A stretch of DNA of 64,000 bases from Subtercola sp. Z020 (GCF_002931235.1 NZ_PSTT01000071.1:62001-126000); one strand, 5' to 3'. Positions 34,837 to 44,700 are shown, counted from the stretch's first letter. A program made the numbers and translations. Notes: generated from the letters alone by a model not told the origin.

Positions 34837-36318
34837 TCAGCTGGCGATGTTGAGCACCTTCGCGGTGGCCTGGATCTCCTTCTTGGCCTTCGCCGGGGAG
34901 GTGTTCAGCTGCGTACCGAGCGACGGGATCATCTTCTTCAGCTGGGGCACCCAGCCGGCGTACTCCGCCGGGAAGCAGCGCTCGATGAGGTCGAGCATGA
35001 TCGGAACAGCGGTCGACGCACCCGGTGACGCCCCGAGCAGACCCGCGATGCTGCCGTCTGCCGCGGTGATGACCTCGGTGCCGAACTGCAGCACGCCGCC
35101 CTTCTTGGCGTCTTTCTTCATGACCTGCACCCGCTGGCCGGCCGTGATGAGGTACCAGTCCTTCGGGTCTGCGGTGGGCATGAACTCCTTCAGCGCCTCC
35201 ATCTTCTTGGCGCGGCTGGCGAACACCTCGCCGATGAGGTACTTCATCAGGTCGAGGTTGTCGCGGGCGACAGCCAGCATCGGCCCGATGTTGTGCAAAC
35301 GGATCGAGCGGGGCAGGTCGAGCCAGGAGCCCGACTTCAGGAACTTCGGACTGAACCCGGCGTAGGGGCCGAAGAGCAGCGAGCCCTCCCCGTCGACGAC
35401 GCGCTTGTCGAGGTGCGGAACCGACATGGGCGGTGCGCCGACCGAGGCCTTGCCGTAGACCTTGGCCTGGTGCTCCCGCACGACGGCCGGGTTGTCGGTG
35501 CGGAGGAACTCACCGCTGATGGGGAAGCCGCCGAACCCCTTGATCTCGGGGATGCCGGCCTTCTGCAGCAGGTTCAGGGCGCCGCCACCGGCGCCGACGA
35601 ACACGAAGCGGGCGTTCACGATCGACGGCGTACCGCCGACGAGGTGCTTCATCGACACCTTCCAGGTGCCGTCTTTCTGCTTCTTGAGCCCGGTGACCTT
35701 GTGCTCGGTGTTCAGCGTCGCGCCGTTCTTCGTGATGAAGTCGAAGAGCTGCTTGGTGAGCGAACCGAAGTCGACGTCGGTGCCGGCCGGCACGCGGGTC
35801 GCGGCGATCTTCTCGCCTTTGGTGCGGTCGCGCATCAGCAGCGGCGACCAGCCGTAGATGACCCGGGGGTCGTCACTGTACTCGATACCGGCGAAGAGCG
35901 GCTCGTGCAGCAGGGCCTCGTAGCGCTTCCGCAGGTACTCCACATTGTCGTCGCCCTTGACGAAGGTCATGTGCGGCGTCGGGTTGATGAACGTCTCGGG
36001 GTCGTCGATGACGCCCTGCTCGATCAGGAACGACCAGAGCTGCCGGCTCACCTGGAACTGCTCGTTGATGGCCACGGCCTTCGACGTCTCGACAGACCCG
36101 TCGGCGGCCTGCGGCATGTAGTTCAGCTCGCAGAGCGCTGCGTGCCCGGTGCCCGCGTTGTTCCACGGGTTCGAGCTCTCGAGAGCGACGTGCCCGAGCT
36201 TCTCGTAGACGGCGATGGTCCACTCGGGTTGCAGCAGCTTCAGCAGCGCACCCAGAGTGGCGCTCATGATGCCGCCACCGATCAGTACGACGTCAACGGG
36301 TTTCGGGGAGTCAGTCAC
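34837..36318 (-). CDS. mqo: Malate:quinone oxidoreductase
   Basis: The 493-residue FAD enzyme oxidises malate to oxaloacetate and feeds electrons to the quinone pool. It begins with the dinucleotide-binding GGGIMSATLG and has the Mqo-specific ESSNPWNNAGTGHAALCELNY block, shown here only in part as WNNAGTGHAALCELNY. The body and length are typical. It interrupts the EPS genes and is the only clear central-metabolism gene between 24 and 64 kb apart from ugd. It follows ugd on the same strand with an 18-base gap. Confidence 0.96.
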   Translation of the reverse strand: MTDSPKPVDVVLIGGGIMSATLGALLKLLQPEWTIAVYEKLGHVALESSNPWNNAGTGHAALCELNYMPQAADGSVETSKAVAINEQFQVSRQLWSFLIEQGVIDDPETFINPTPHMTFVKGDDNVEYLRKRYEALLHEPLFAGIEYSDDPRVIYGWSPLLMRDRTKGEKIAATRVPAGTDVDFGSLTKQLFDFITKNGATLNTEHKVTGLKKQKDGTWKVSMKHLVGGTPSIVNARFVFVGAGGGALNLLQKAGIPEIKGFGGFPISGEFLRTDNPAVVREHQAKVYGKASVGAPPMSVPHLDKRVVDGEGSLLFGPYAGFSPKFLKSGSWLDLPRSIRLHNIGPMLAVARDNLDLMKYLIGEVFASRAKKMEALKEFMPTADPKDWYLITAGQRVQVMKKDAKKGGVLQFGTEVITAADGSIAGLLGASPGASTAVPIMLDLIERCFPAEYAGWVPQLKKMIPSLGTQLNTSPAKAKKEIQATAKVLNIAS

Positions 36319-36336
36319 CCTCCCAGCTTATTACGG

Positions 36337-37647
36337 CTAGGGGCGGCCGAGCCCCTGGTAGGTCCACCCGGCGTCGCGCCAGTCCGAGGGCACCAGGCAG
36401 TTGCGACCGTCGATGACGTAGGGGCGCGCCACGAGGCCGGCGACCCGCGCCGGGTCGAGCTCGCGGAACACCTTCCACTCGGTCACGACGACCACCGCGT
36501 CGGCTCCGGTCAGGGCCTCGTCGATGTCGGTCGTGAAGTCGAGCTGGGGGTGGGTGCGCTTCGCGTTGGCGATCGCCTCGGGGTCGGTGGCGATGACCTC
36601 GGCGCCCAGCCCCTTGAGGCGGGCCGCGACATCCAGTGCCGGGGAATCGCGGATGTCGTCGGAATCGGGCTTGAAGGCCAGGCCGAGCACGGCGACCTTC
36701 TTGCCGAAGATCTGGCCGTCGAACGACTCGACGACGAGGTCGACGACCTTCTGGCGGCGACGCAGGTTGATCGAGTCGACCTCTTTGAGGAAGGCGACGG
36801 ACTCGCCGCGGCCCAGCTCCTCTGCGCGGGCGGTGAAGGCACGGATGTCCTTCGGCAGGCAGCCGCCGCCGAAGCCGACGCCGGCGTTCAGGAACCGGCG
36901 GCCGATGCGGGCGTCGAAACCGATGGCATCCGCCAGCTGCGTGACATCTGCGCCGGTGGTCTCGGCGATCTCGGCCATGGCGTTGATGAACGAGATCTTG
37001 GTGGCGAGGAACGCGTTCGCCGAGACCTTCACCAGCTCGGCGGTCGCGTAGTCGGTGACCACGAGAGGGGTGTCGCGCGAGAGGGCGACCTCGTAGACCT
37101 CGTCGAGCGCGCTCTTGGCGACCTCGAATGCGTCGCCGCCCGGCAGCCCGTAGACCAGGCGGTCGGGGCTGATGGTGTCTTCGACGGCGAAGCCCTCACG
37201 CAGGAACTCCGGGTTCCAGGCCAGGTGCGCACCGGAGCCGGCCGCCACCTTCTCGGCGAGGCGGGCGGCGGTGCCGACCGGCACGGTCGACTTGCCCGCG
37301 ACGAGGTCGCCGTCAGAGAGGTAGGGGATGAGCGAATCGATCGCTGCGTCGACGTAGGTCAGGTCGGCGGCGTTCTCGCCCTTGCGCTGCGGGGTGCCGA
37401 CCGCGACGAAATGCACCTTCGCGCCGACGACATCGGCCATGTCGGTCGAGAACGACAGACGCCCGGAGGCGATGCCGCTCGCGAGAATCTCGGGAAGACC
37501 GGGCTCGAAGAAGGGAGCTTCACCGGCGGCCAGTGTGGCCACCTTGTTCGGGTCGACATCGATGCCGACGACCTCGTGCCCCAACTCGGCCATCGCAGCC
37601 GCGTGGACTGCCCCGAGGTAGCCACAGCCGATTACCGATAATTTCAT
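36337..37647 (-). CDS. ugd: UDP-glucose 6-dehydrogenase
   Basis: The 436-residue NAD-dependent enzyme makes UDP-glucuronate, a likely EPS building block. N-terminal Rossmann motif GCGYLGAVHAAAMAELGHEV, shown as GCGYLGAVHAA, binds NAD. The catalytic Cys is in GVGFGGGCLPKDIRAF, and the C-terminal UDP-binding region follows the LGLAFKPDSDDIRDSPA motif. It is divergent from the first glycosyltransferase across 191 bases. Confidence 0.95.
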   Translation of the reverse strand: MKLSVIGCGYLGAVHAAAMAELGHEVVGIDVDPNKVATLAAGEAPFFEPGLPEILASGIASGRLSFSTDMADVVGAKVHFVAVGTPQRKGENAADLTYVDAAIDSLIPYLSDGDLVAGKSTVPVGTAARLAEKVAAGSGAHLAWNPEFLREGFAVEDTISPDRLVYGLPGGDAFEVAKSALDEVYEVALSRDTPLVVTDYATAELVKVSANAFLATKISFINAMAEIAETTGADVTQLADAIGFDARIGRRFLNAGVGFGGGCLPKDIRAFTARAEELGRGESVAFLKEVDSINLRRRQKVVDLVVESFDGQIFGKKVAVLGLAFKPDSDDIRDSPALDVAARLKGLGAEVIATDPEAIANAKRTHPQLDFTTDIDEALTGADAVVVVTEWKVFRELDPARVAGLVARPYVIDGRNCLVPSDWRDAGWTYQGLGRP

Positions 37648-37743
37648 TCGTCTCCTTCAAGCGAGCCCGCCAGCAGAATCACCTCCCACTGGGCGAATCA
37701 TTTCTACCAGTAATGTGTTTCGATTTTATGAACCGGGACCTGC

Positions 37744-37759
37744 ACCCCCGTTCGGGGGT
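37744..37759. promoter_or_regulatory. Perfect palindrome ACCCCCG-TT-CGGGGGT
   Basis: A 7-base perfect inverted repeat with a two-base centre lies in the 191-base ugd/glycosyltransferase divergent region, about 80 bases before the plus-strand start. The flanking sequence is AT-rich (AATGTGTTTCGATTTTATG and TAAATCCGAAACG), as expected for promoters on both sides. A dimeric regulator site is the likeliest reading; a terminator is unlikely between divergent genes. Confidence 0.5.
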
Positions 37760-37838
37760 CTTGCGTGATAAATCCGAAACGTTGATAGGTCACAATGGGT
37801 CGTGAGACGCATATGTCTTACTGGATGGGGTGTAAAAC

Positions 37839-38936
37839 GTGGCAGGTGTGATTGTGCACGAGTGGCTGGAGCCGCTCGGCGGAGCAGAGAAGGTCATGGA
37901 GGAAATCGCCGCTCTGTACCCCGACTCCCCGATCCGATGCCTCTGGAACGATGCGCCGCAGCGCTTCGAGTCCAGTCGGGTGACCGAGACCTGGCTGGCA
38001 CGCACGCCGCTTCGCCGCCACAAGGCTCTCGCCCTGCCGATCATGCCCGAAGTCTGGCGCCATCTGGGTTCGAGCGACGCGGAGTGGATCCTGTCGAGTT
38101 CGCATCTCTTCGCACACCACGCACGCTTCTCGGGGCCGGCGCGGAATGCACCGAAGTACGTCTACGCCTACACTCCGGCCCGCTACATCTGGGAACCCGA
38201 TGCCGATGTACGCGGCAACTCCTTCGGTGCGCGCGCAGTGTCGCGCCCTCTCCGCGCACTCGACAGACGGAGGGCTCAGGAGCCGAAGTCGATCGCGGCG
38301 ATCAGCGAATTCGTGCGCGAGCGCATCAAGCGGGACTGGGGCCGCGACAGTATCGTCATCTATCCGCCGGTCGACATCGCCGCCTTCGCCGACGACGCAC
38401 CGGGCGAACTGACGGAGGGTGAGCAGCAGATTCTCGACAGCCTGCCCGACACCTTCGTCATGGGTGCGTCGCGGTTCATCCCGTACAAGCGGCTCGATCT
38501 CGTGATCCAGCTGGGCGTCGCCGCCGACGTGCATGTGGTGCTCGCGGGAAACGGGCCCTCGATGGGCGAGCTCCGCGCCCTGGCCGATCAGCACCCGGGG
38601 CAGGTCACCTTCGTCGATCGTCCCTCGCTCGCGCTGCTCCGCGAGCTCTACCGGCGTGCGCTCGTGTACGTCTTCCCACCCATCGAAGACTTCGGCATCA
38701 TGCCGGTCGAGGCGATGGCAACGGGAACTCCCGTGATCGCCCGCAGCTTCGGCGGCGCAGCCGAGACTGTCGTCGACGGCGTGACGGGAGCCCTCTTGCC
38801 GAACTTCACGGAGACAGAGATGCGTGAAGCCGTTGACCGGGTGGCCTCGATCGACCCCGCCGCCTGCAAGGCACAGGCCGACCAGTTCACCAGAGCCGCT
38901 TTCCACAAAGGAATGACCGACTGGGTGGGCTCGTGA
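37839..38936 (+). CDS. Glycosyltransferase, GT4-like
   Basis: The 365-residue enzyme has a GT-B fold: N-terminal VIVHEWLEPLGGAEKVM with the donor/acceptor loop GGAEKV, a central GASRFIPYKRLDLVIQLGV and a C-terminal PIEDFGIMPVEAMATGTPVI (E-x7-E, shortened here as EDFGIMPVEAMATGTPVI). This is the retaining GT4 signature. It starts at GTG 37839 and begins the plus-strand EPS run; the stop overlaps the next start by four bases. Sugar specificity cannot be told. Confidence 0.9.
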   Translation: MAGVIVHEWLEPLGGAEKVMEEIAALYPDSPIRCLWNDAPQRFESSRVTETWLARTPLRRHKALALPIMPEVWRHLGSSDAEWILSSSHLFAHHARFSGPARNAPKYVYAYTPARYIWEPDADVRGNSFGARAVSRPLRALDRRRAQEPKSIAAISEFVRERIKRDWGRDSIVIYPPVDIAAFADDAPGELTEGEQQILDSLPDTFVMGASRFIPYKRLDLVIQLGVAADVHVVLAGNGPSMGELRALADQHPGQVTFVDRPSLALLRELYRRALVYVFPPIEDFGIMPVEAMATGTPVIARSFGGAAETVVDGVTGALLPNFTETEMREAVDRVASIDPAACKAQADQFTRAAFHKGMTDWVGS

Positions 38937-41203
38937 GTCGACAGCTCCGCATTCTGCACGTCGATCACACTTCTTCGGTGGGCGGCGCCGAGTTCGCCCT
39001 GTTCCGGATGCTCCAGCCGAGCCCCCCGTGGGAAGCAACGTTGTTCGTGCCGACCGGGGCAGGGCTTGGTCTGTATGCTCCGCTGGCGACCTCTCCGTCT
39101 GTGTGCGTGCGGAAGGTCGGCCCACCCCAGCTCAGCGGAGCGAGCACCGGCTCGGGAATCCGGTCGACACTGACCTTCGCTCTGAGAGCACTTGGTCAGT
39201 CCCTCGCCATTCGGCTGAGTCCCGAATTCCGGGCGGCCGACGTCGTGCACACCAACACCTCGCGGGCGGCCGTCTACTCCGCCGTCGCCTCGCTGCTCTC
39301 CCGCAAGAAGCTCGTAGTTCACCTCCGCGACCTCGTGAACGCCGAGAGCCTCGGCGGCATCGGGTTCCGCCTCTTCACCCGCGTCGCACTGCGGCGGGCA
39401 GACGGGGTCATCGCCAACTCGCGGGCGACGCTGGAGTCGGCGCTGCCGTACCTCCGGGCATCCGTCGACCGCGCCGTGATCGCGAGCGCAGCCGGCATCT
39501 CGGTGTCGACTGCACCGACCGAGGCAGAGCCCGAACTCCGCCGTATCGGCATGGTCGCCCGGCTCGACCCGTGGAAGGGGCAGGATCTGCTGGTCCGCGC
39601 CTTCGCCGACGCCTTTCCCACCGGCGACGTGCGGCTCGAGCTGGCCGGCAGCGCCGCCTTCGGCAACGAGTTCTACGAAGAAGAACTGCGGGCCCTGGTC
39701 GTCGAACTCGGCATCGCCGACCGGGTCGACTTTCTCGGCCACGTCGACGACGTCGCCGGCCTCATCGCCTCGTGGCAGGTCTGCCTGCACACCGCGATGC
39801 GCCCCGAACCCCTCGGCCAGAACGTTCTGCAGTACCTGGCCAGCGGCCGCGCCACCATCGCCGTGAACGCCGGAGGGCCCGCCGAGTGGATCACCCCGGG
39901 CGAGAACGGCCTGCTCTTCGAGATGGGCAGCAGGGAGGGGCTCGCGGATGCCCTCCGCACCGTCGCGGGCGACGCCGACCTGCGCGCCCGCCTCGGCGAC
40001 GCCGCGCGCCAGACCCCCGGCCTGCTCTCCGACGCCGGGATCACGACGGAGCACGCGCAGTTCTTCGCCCGCGTGGCCGGAGCGCGCTCGCACCCCGCCG
40101 CCTCCACCGCCCGCCCCGACGCCTCAGGGCCCCGCATCTGCTTCGTCGCCGCCCCGCTCACCGCCCGCAGCGGCGTCTACCGTTCCTCCCGGGAGATCGT
40201 CGCCGAGGGCCGCCGGCAGGGCCACGACTGGTCGCTGCTGCTCGGCGTCGCCGCCTCCGCCTCGGGCTCGGCCCCGGCATCCGACGCCGACGAACCGTGG
40301 ATCTCGGAGATCGAGGTGAACCCGGCCGGCCTCAAGGGCCCGCTGGAGCTCCGTGCCCTGTTCGCGACGCACCCCCTGGTGGCCGACAGCGACCTCGTGG
40401 TGAGCCTCATCCCGCAGAGCGACATGGCGATGGCGCAGACCTCGAAGCCGTGGGTGGCCTACATCCGTGGTCTGCCGTGGCCGGCCGCCGGCGAGTCGGG
40501 CACCGGCAAGACGCTCGTCTGGAAGACCCTCGAACGCACCGCCCTCCGACGGGCGGCCGCCGTCTGGGTCACCACCGACGTGCTGGCCGCCGATGTCGGG
40601 CTCGGTTCCCGCGCGCAGCTCGTGCCCGCGGGCATCCAGCCCCTCCCCCGGCTCTGGGATGGCCGCGGCGAGCGCCGCACGGCCGTCTGGGCGGCCCGTT
40701 ACGACCAGGACAAGAACCCGTCGCTGTTCCTGGCCGCCCTGGCCGGCACCGACCTGCAGGGCGTCATGTACGGCAGCGGCCGCCTGCGCGACCAGCTGGC
40801 CGCTGAGGCCCCCGCCAACGTCTCCGTCGACGGCTGGACCACGCCCGACGCCCTCTGGGAGGGCGCCCTCGCCTACGTCGGCACCTCCCACCGGGAGGCC
40901 TTCGGCCGCAGCGCCGTCGAGGCCGCGATGAGCGGCATCCCGCTCGTGCTCGCCGACACCTTCGGCGCGGCTCCCCTGCTCATCACCGACCCCGACCTGC
41001 GCCGGCGCTTCATGCTGCCGACCTCAGACACCGCCGCCTGGACCCGGGCGCTCGTCGACCTCGCCGCCGACGAAGCGCTGCGGATGCGCCTCAGCGACCA
41101 CGTCTACGGCAACGCCCAGCGCCTCACGATGGCCGCCTCCGTGGCTGCGATCGCGGGTGCTGCCGCCCGCGCCGTGCGCGGGCCCTCGGGGACGCAGCGG
41201 TGA
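38933..41203 (+). CDS. Double glycosyltransferase with two GT-B modules
   Basis: The 756-residue protein has two tandem glycosyltransferase modules. The first, residues 1-395, has VGGAEFALFRM, RIGMVARLDPWKGQDLLVRAF, and a GT4-type EPLGQNVLQYLASGRATI end. The second, residues 400-745, has RSGVYRSSREIVAEG, WAARYDQDKNPSLFLAAL, and SHREAFGRSAVEAAMSGIPLV, again GT4-like. The link is Ala/Pro/Ser-rich (about residues 385-400). Both modules retain the acidic E-x7-E region, so both could be active and add two sugars. It overlaps the neighbouring genes by four bases on each side. Confidence 0.88.
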   Translation: MSRQLRILHVDHTSSVGGAEFALFRMLQPSPPWEATLFVPTGAGLGLYAPLATSPSVCVRKVGPPQLSGASTGSGIRSTLTFALRALGQSLAIRLSPEFRAADVVHTNTSRAAVYSAVASLLSRKKLVVHLRDLVNAESLGGIGFRLFTRVALRRADGVIANSRATLESALPYLRASVDRAVIASAAGISVSTAPTEAEPELRRIGMVARLDPWKGQDLLVRAFADAFPTGDVRLELAGSAAFGNEFYEEELRALVVELGIADRVDFLGHVDDVAGLIASWQVCLHTAMRPEPLGQNVLQYLASGRATIAVNAGGPAEWITPGENGLLFEMGSREGLADALRTVAGDADLRARLGDAARQTPGLLSDAGITTEHAQFFARVAGARSHPAASTARPDASGPRICFVAAPLTARSGVYRSSREIVAEGRRQGHDWSLLLGVAASASGSAPASDADEPWISEIEVNPAGLKGPLELRALFATHPLVADSDLVVSLIPQSDMAMAQTSKPWVAYIRGLPWPAAGESGTGKTLVWKTLERTALRRAAAVWVTTDVLAADVGLGSRAQLVPAGIQPLPRLWDGRGERRTAVWAARYDQDKNPSLFLAALAGTDLQGVMYGSGRLRDQLAAEAPANVSVDGWTTPDALWEGALAYVGTSHREAFGRSAVEAAMSGIPLVLADTFGAAPLLITDPDLRRRFMLPTSDTAAWTRALVDLAADEALRMRLSDHVYGNAQRLTMAASVAAIAGAAARAVRGPSGTQR

Positions 41204-43236
41204 GCTCGGCCACGACGCCGGTGGTCAAGCGAGGGTTCCGGAGCGATATCCAGGGTCTCCGCGCTGTCGCGGTCACGCTGGTCGTGCTCTATCACGCGCA
41301 GGTCTCAGTGGTCTCCGGAGGGTACATCGGGGTCGACGTGTTCTTCGTCGTGTCCGGTTTCCTCATCACCAGCCACCTCGTCGCGCCGCTTTTCCGCGGG
41401 GAGCGCATCCGGTTCGGGGAGTTCTATGCACGGCGCGCCCGCCGCATCCTCCCGGCGTCGCTCGTCGTACTCGTTCTGACAGCCGTCGCCGGAGCGATCT
41501 TCCTCCCGCCGCTCGACGTTCGCGGCATGTTCAACGACGCCATCGCGACGGCACTGTACGCGCCGAACATCCTGTTCGCCGTGCAGGGCACGAACTACCT
41601 CTCCGAGAGCACGCCGTCGCTCTTCCAGCACTACTGGTCGCTCGGAGTGGAGGAGCAGTTCTACCTCGTCTGGCCGGCTCTGATCGCACTGGCCTTCTTT
41701 ATCGTTCGAAAGTCGCGACGGAGCCTGTTCATCGTTCTGGTCGCGATCGTGGTGCTCTCCTTCGCCGCCTGCCTCGTGCTGACCGTACGCTCGCAGCCGC
41801 TCGCCTTCTTCCTGCTGCCGACCAGGGCCTGGGAGCTCGGCGTCGGAGGTATCATCGGCTTCGCGTCGGTGAGCGGCCGCCTCACTCTGAAACCGGTCGT
41901 GGGCGCCGTGCTCTCCTGGGCCGGGCTCGCCATCATCGTCAGCGCGGCCTTCGTCTTCGACTCGGACACCCTCTACCCGGGCTTCAATGCGGCGGTCCCC
42001 GTTCTGGGCGCGGCGCTGCTGCTGATCGGCGGAGAGTCGCGAACCCCCTCCGGCGCCGTGTGGCTGCTGAAGGTCCGCCCATTCCAGTGGCTCGGCCTGA
42101 TCTCGTACTCCCTCTACCTCGTCCACTGGCCGCTGCTCGTGCTGCCCCAGGAGGCCGTCGGAGTCGGAATTGAGCTACCGGTCTGGATATTCTGGCTTCT
42201 CGGAACTCTCTCTGTGCCTCTGGCTTGGCTGCTCTACAGGTTCGTGGAAGACCCAGTGCGCAAGCTGCCAGCACTGACACGACGCCCGGCCAGAGCGACA
42301 CTCATCGTGACGGTGATTGCCTCGCTCGTCATCGTCGGGGGTTCATTCGCTGGGCAACGGGCAACCAACCTCATTCCGCTGTACACCGACACAGCAGTTG
42401 CCGTTGCCGCTCCCTCCGCGCCACCCGTGGCGACGACCTTTGTGCCACGGAACCTCGCCCCGGGACTTCGCCAGGCGGCGGGTGACAACCCCATCATCTA
42501 CAGCGACGGCTGTCATCTCGACGAGACGCAGACCGAGGTGCAGAACTGTGTGTTCGGCGACACGCAATCGTCGAGAACGATCGCCCTCTTCGGCGACTCC
42601 CACGCCGCCCAATGGTTTCCCGCGCTCGACAGCTGGGCAACCGAGAATGACTTTCGCCTCATGACGTACACCAAGTCATCCTGCCCGTCAGTGGACATCC
42701 GGCTTGTGAATCAGGGCAATGAATATATCGCCTGCCAAAAGTGGCGCGAGAGCGTCGTCGCTGAGCTGAAGGCGAATCCTCCCGCCCTCGTCGTGCTTTC
42801 CAATTACGCCCGCGCAACCGTCGCAGATCGCTCTCGCTCCTTCGCCGACCAATGGACAGCGGGTCTGGCATCAGTGGCGGGCGAACTCGCCGGTTCCAGT
42901 GCGGTGACGATGGTGGCGGACACTCCTTCCTTCCCCGACACACCGGCTGTCTGCCTCTCCACCCATCTTTCGGACGCGGACGGGTGTGATGCCGAGCCGG
43001 CCGTGGTCTTGAATTCCACGCTCGCCGACGAGGAGAAGGCGGCTCTCGTAGACGTCGGCGCCACGGTCGTCGATATGACGCCGTATCTCTGCAGCACGAC
43101 CGTCTGCCCAGTCATCGATGGAAATCTCCTGATGTATCGTGACAATCATCACTTGACCGCCACGTTTTCCGCGGCGCTCGCAGACGCGCTGGGTGCCCGC
43201 ATTCTGCTCGCGTCTCCAGCTCTGTTGATGAACTGA
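41200..43236 (+). CDS. OafA-type acyltransferase with C-terminal SGNH domain (paralog 1)
   Basis: The 678-residue membrane protein begins DIQGLRAVAVTLVVLYHAQV, the start of acyltransferase-3 domains, with catalytic-type His in YHA and FFVVSGFLI, RRARRILPAS and QHYWSLGVEEQFYL motifs and about ten membrane helices to residue 385. The exported C-terminal SGNH-like domain has FGDSHAAQWFP (Ser nucleophile) and a DNHHLTATF block (Asp-x-x-His). It should O-acetylate the EPS or a wall glycan. The region after 42.1 kb looks less GC-rich than its 5' half. Confidence 0.93.
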   Translation: MSSATTPVVKRGFRSDIQGLRAVAVTLVVLYHAQVSVVSGGYIGVDVFFVVSGFLITSHLVAPLFRGERIRFGEFYARRARRILPASLVVLVLTAVAGAIFLPPLDVRGMFNDAIATALYAPNILFAVQGTNYLSESTPSLFQHYWSLGVEEQFYLVWPALIALAFFIVRKSRRSLFIVLVAIVVLSFAACLVLTVRSQPLAFFLLPTRAWELGVGGIIGFASVSGRLTLKPVVGAVLSWAGLAIIVSAAFVFDSDTLYPGFNAAVPVLGAALLLIGGESRTPSGAVWLLKVRPFQWLGLISYSLYLVHWPLLVLPQEAVGVGIELPVWIFWLLGTLSVPLAWLLYRFVEDPVRKLPALTRRPARATLIVTVIASLVIVGGSFAGQRATNLIPLYTDTAVAVAAPSAPPVATTFVPRNLAPGLRQAAGDNPIIYSDGCHLDETQTEVQNCVFGDTQSSRTIALFGDSHAAQWFPALDSWATENDFRLMTYTKSSCPSVDIRLVNQGNEYIACQKWRESVVAELKANPPALVVLSNYARATVADRSRSFADQWTAGLASVAGELAGSSAVTMVADTPSFPDTPAVCLSTHLSDADGCDAEPAVVLNSTLADEEKAALVDVGATVVDMTPYLCSTTVCPVIDGNLLMYRDNHHLTATFSAALADALGARILLASPALLMN

Positions 43237-43264
43237 TCGACCGAAAGCCAAAGGGAGGGCGTTC

Positions 43265-44611
43265 ATGCTCATCGTCATCATCGCCGTTGGGTTCATAGCC
43301 TTTATTGCTGTTCTCCTGACGAAAAGATCGACGGCGCTGGTGGTTGCTGTCACGGCAGGAGCGATCTCGGCCGTGTTGGTTCCGTCATTCGGTCCCGCTC
43401 CAGATCTCAAAGCGGCAGCTCTCGTCGTGACGATCGTGCCACTGACACTAGCGATTCTCCGGAACGGGTCAGCACTTCTGCGCCAGAGGCTCCAGCTTCC
43501 CCTGATCTTGTACTTCATCTACTCCTCCATCATGGCCACCGTGAACGCCTCTGGGCCTGCGACAGTACTCGCGCTCGCCACTGGGCTTTCGCTTCTCCTT
43601 CTCGTGCTCTGCAACAACCTCATCACCGATCAGAAGATCGCTATGCTGGCCAGGTTGATGGTGGTCGTAGTTGTGTTCCAGTTCTTCCTGGGCTTCAACG
43701 AGGCGGTCCTGGGCAATCCCGCGTTGTGGCCTAGGCCCGACGGCAGTGACCGGATTCTCTCGCGCGTCAACCATTTCGCCGAGTTCCTTCCCGGCCGCGT
43801 TCTCGGCTCGACGGCAGGCCCCATTCCTTACGGCACTCTCGCAGCGATCGGCCTGATGGCATCTCTGTGGATAGCGGTCGAACAGCGAAAGCGGGTCTAC
43901 TGGTTTGCCGTGGTTGCTGCAGCCGGAGCCCTCCTCTTTTCGGGGACCCGCAGCGCTCTGTTGGCGGTCATTCTCGCTATCATTGCCTGGATTCTGGTGC
44001 GTTCTCGGGTCTCCCGCCCACTCATCGTCTTGTTCGGCGTTCTTGGCGCATTCATCTTTGCGGCTTCGGTGAATGTCGTGGCGCTCTTCGGCTTCTCTGA
44101 CTTCGCTGACAGCACGAGCTACGTGCACCGCTCGGGAGTGATCGGTTCTGTGGGCTCCCTCCTGACACAACAACCCATGTTCAATGTTCTTTTCGGGAAC
44201 GGCGCGCTGGCAAACACGCTGTTGACGAACGGCGTCATCGGTTCCGCCGACAGTGTGCCGGTATATGACAACCAGTTCGTACGAGAGATCGCGGTTTCGG
44301 GAATTTTGGGGTTCGGTCTTCTCGTGATCGCCATCGTCGTCGGCTTGAAGCGGGGGGACATGCTCTCTCGTCTCTGCCTCGGCATCCTCGTGTTGATGTT
44401 CTTCTCCTTCGACGCGTTGACGTGGAGAGCCGTTGCGATCGTCTTCGCCATGGTTTGCTCGGGTCCCGTCGGGGGTACCAGACTCACGAAGTCCAGCCTC
44501 GCAGAGCCAGAACAGGTTGAGTTACCGGGCTCCTCTCCACCCCCCACGCGAGGATCAGGGAGAGGAACCGAGTCGGTTTCTACGCGAGCATCGGCTCGCC
44601 CCCGGCACTGA
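43265..44611 (+). CDS. O-antigen polymerase-like (Wzy) membrane protein
   Basis: The 448-residue protein has about ten to twelve membrane helices and a large periplasmic-like loop (residues about 150-200, with PDGSDRILSRVNHFAEFLPGR, shortened as RILSRVNHFAEF). The STRSALLAV-like block, here SGTRSALLAVILAII, is the motif common in Wzy/WaaL-type proteins. The C-terminal tail is Pro/Ser/Arg-rich. A strong AAAGGGAGG ribosome-binding site supports ATG 43265. Codon use is less GC-biased than in flanking genes. It probably polymerises the lipid-linked repeat unit. Confidence 0.85.
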   Translation: MLIVIIAVGFIAFIAVLLTKRSTALVVAVTAGAISAVLVPSFGPAPDLKAAALVVTIVPLTLAILRNGSALLRQRLQLPLILYFIYSSIMATVNASGPATVLALATGLSLLLLVLCNNLITDQKIAMLARLMVVVVVFQFFLGFNEAVLGNPALWPRPDGSDRILSRVNHFAEFLPGRVLGSTAGPIPYGTLAAIGLMASLWIAVEQRKRVYWFAVVAAAGALLFSGTRSALLAVILAIIAWILVRSRVSRPLIVLFGVLGAFIFAASVNVVALFGFSDFADSTSYVHRSGVIGSVGSLLTQQPMFNVLFGNGALANTLLTNGVIGSADSVPVYDNQFVREIAVSGILGFGLLVIAIVVGLKRGDMLSRLCLGILVLMFFSFDALTWRAVAIVFAMVCSGPVGGTRLTKSSLAEPEQVELPGSSPPPTRGSGRGTESVSTRASARPRH

Positions 44612-44669
44612 CACCGCCACAGAGCGCCCGATTGGGGGACCCTCAATGGCGGACTCTTGAATTTGGTGG

Positions 44670-44685
44670 ACGGTATTGATACCGT
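44670..44685. promoter_or_regulatory. Palindrome ACGGTAT-TG-ATACCGT
   Basis: Seven-base perfect arms with a two-base centre lie in the 148-base gap between the polymerase and the Tat-exported lyase. It is about 75 bases before the lyase start. Shape and size suit a dimeric repressor/activator operator. Confidence 0.5.
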
Positions 44686-44686
44686 G

Positions 44687-44700
44687 CCCCTAAATTGGGG
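44687..44700. promoter_or_regulatory. Palindrome CCCC-TAAATT-GGGG with ATTGGGGGG
   Basis: CCCC/GGGG arms flank a TAAATT centre, immediately after the previous palindrome; the right side reads ATTGGGGGG. The string ATTGGGGG also occurs at 44631 and in both hairpins near 11.15 kb. Function unknown. Confidence 0.4.

Noticed and set aside
35293-37641. 782-codon plus-strand frame across mqo and ugd
   Set aside because: Both minus-strand genes have complete motif sets; the antisense frame spans a real intergenic gap and has no family signature.
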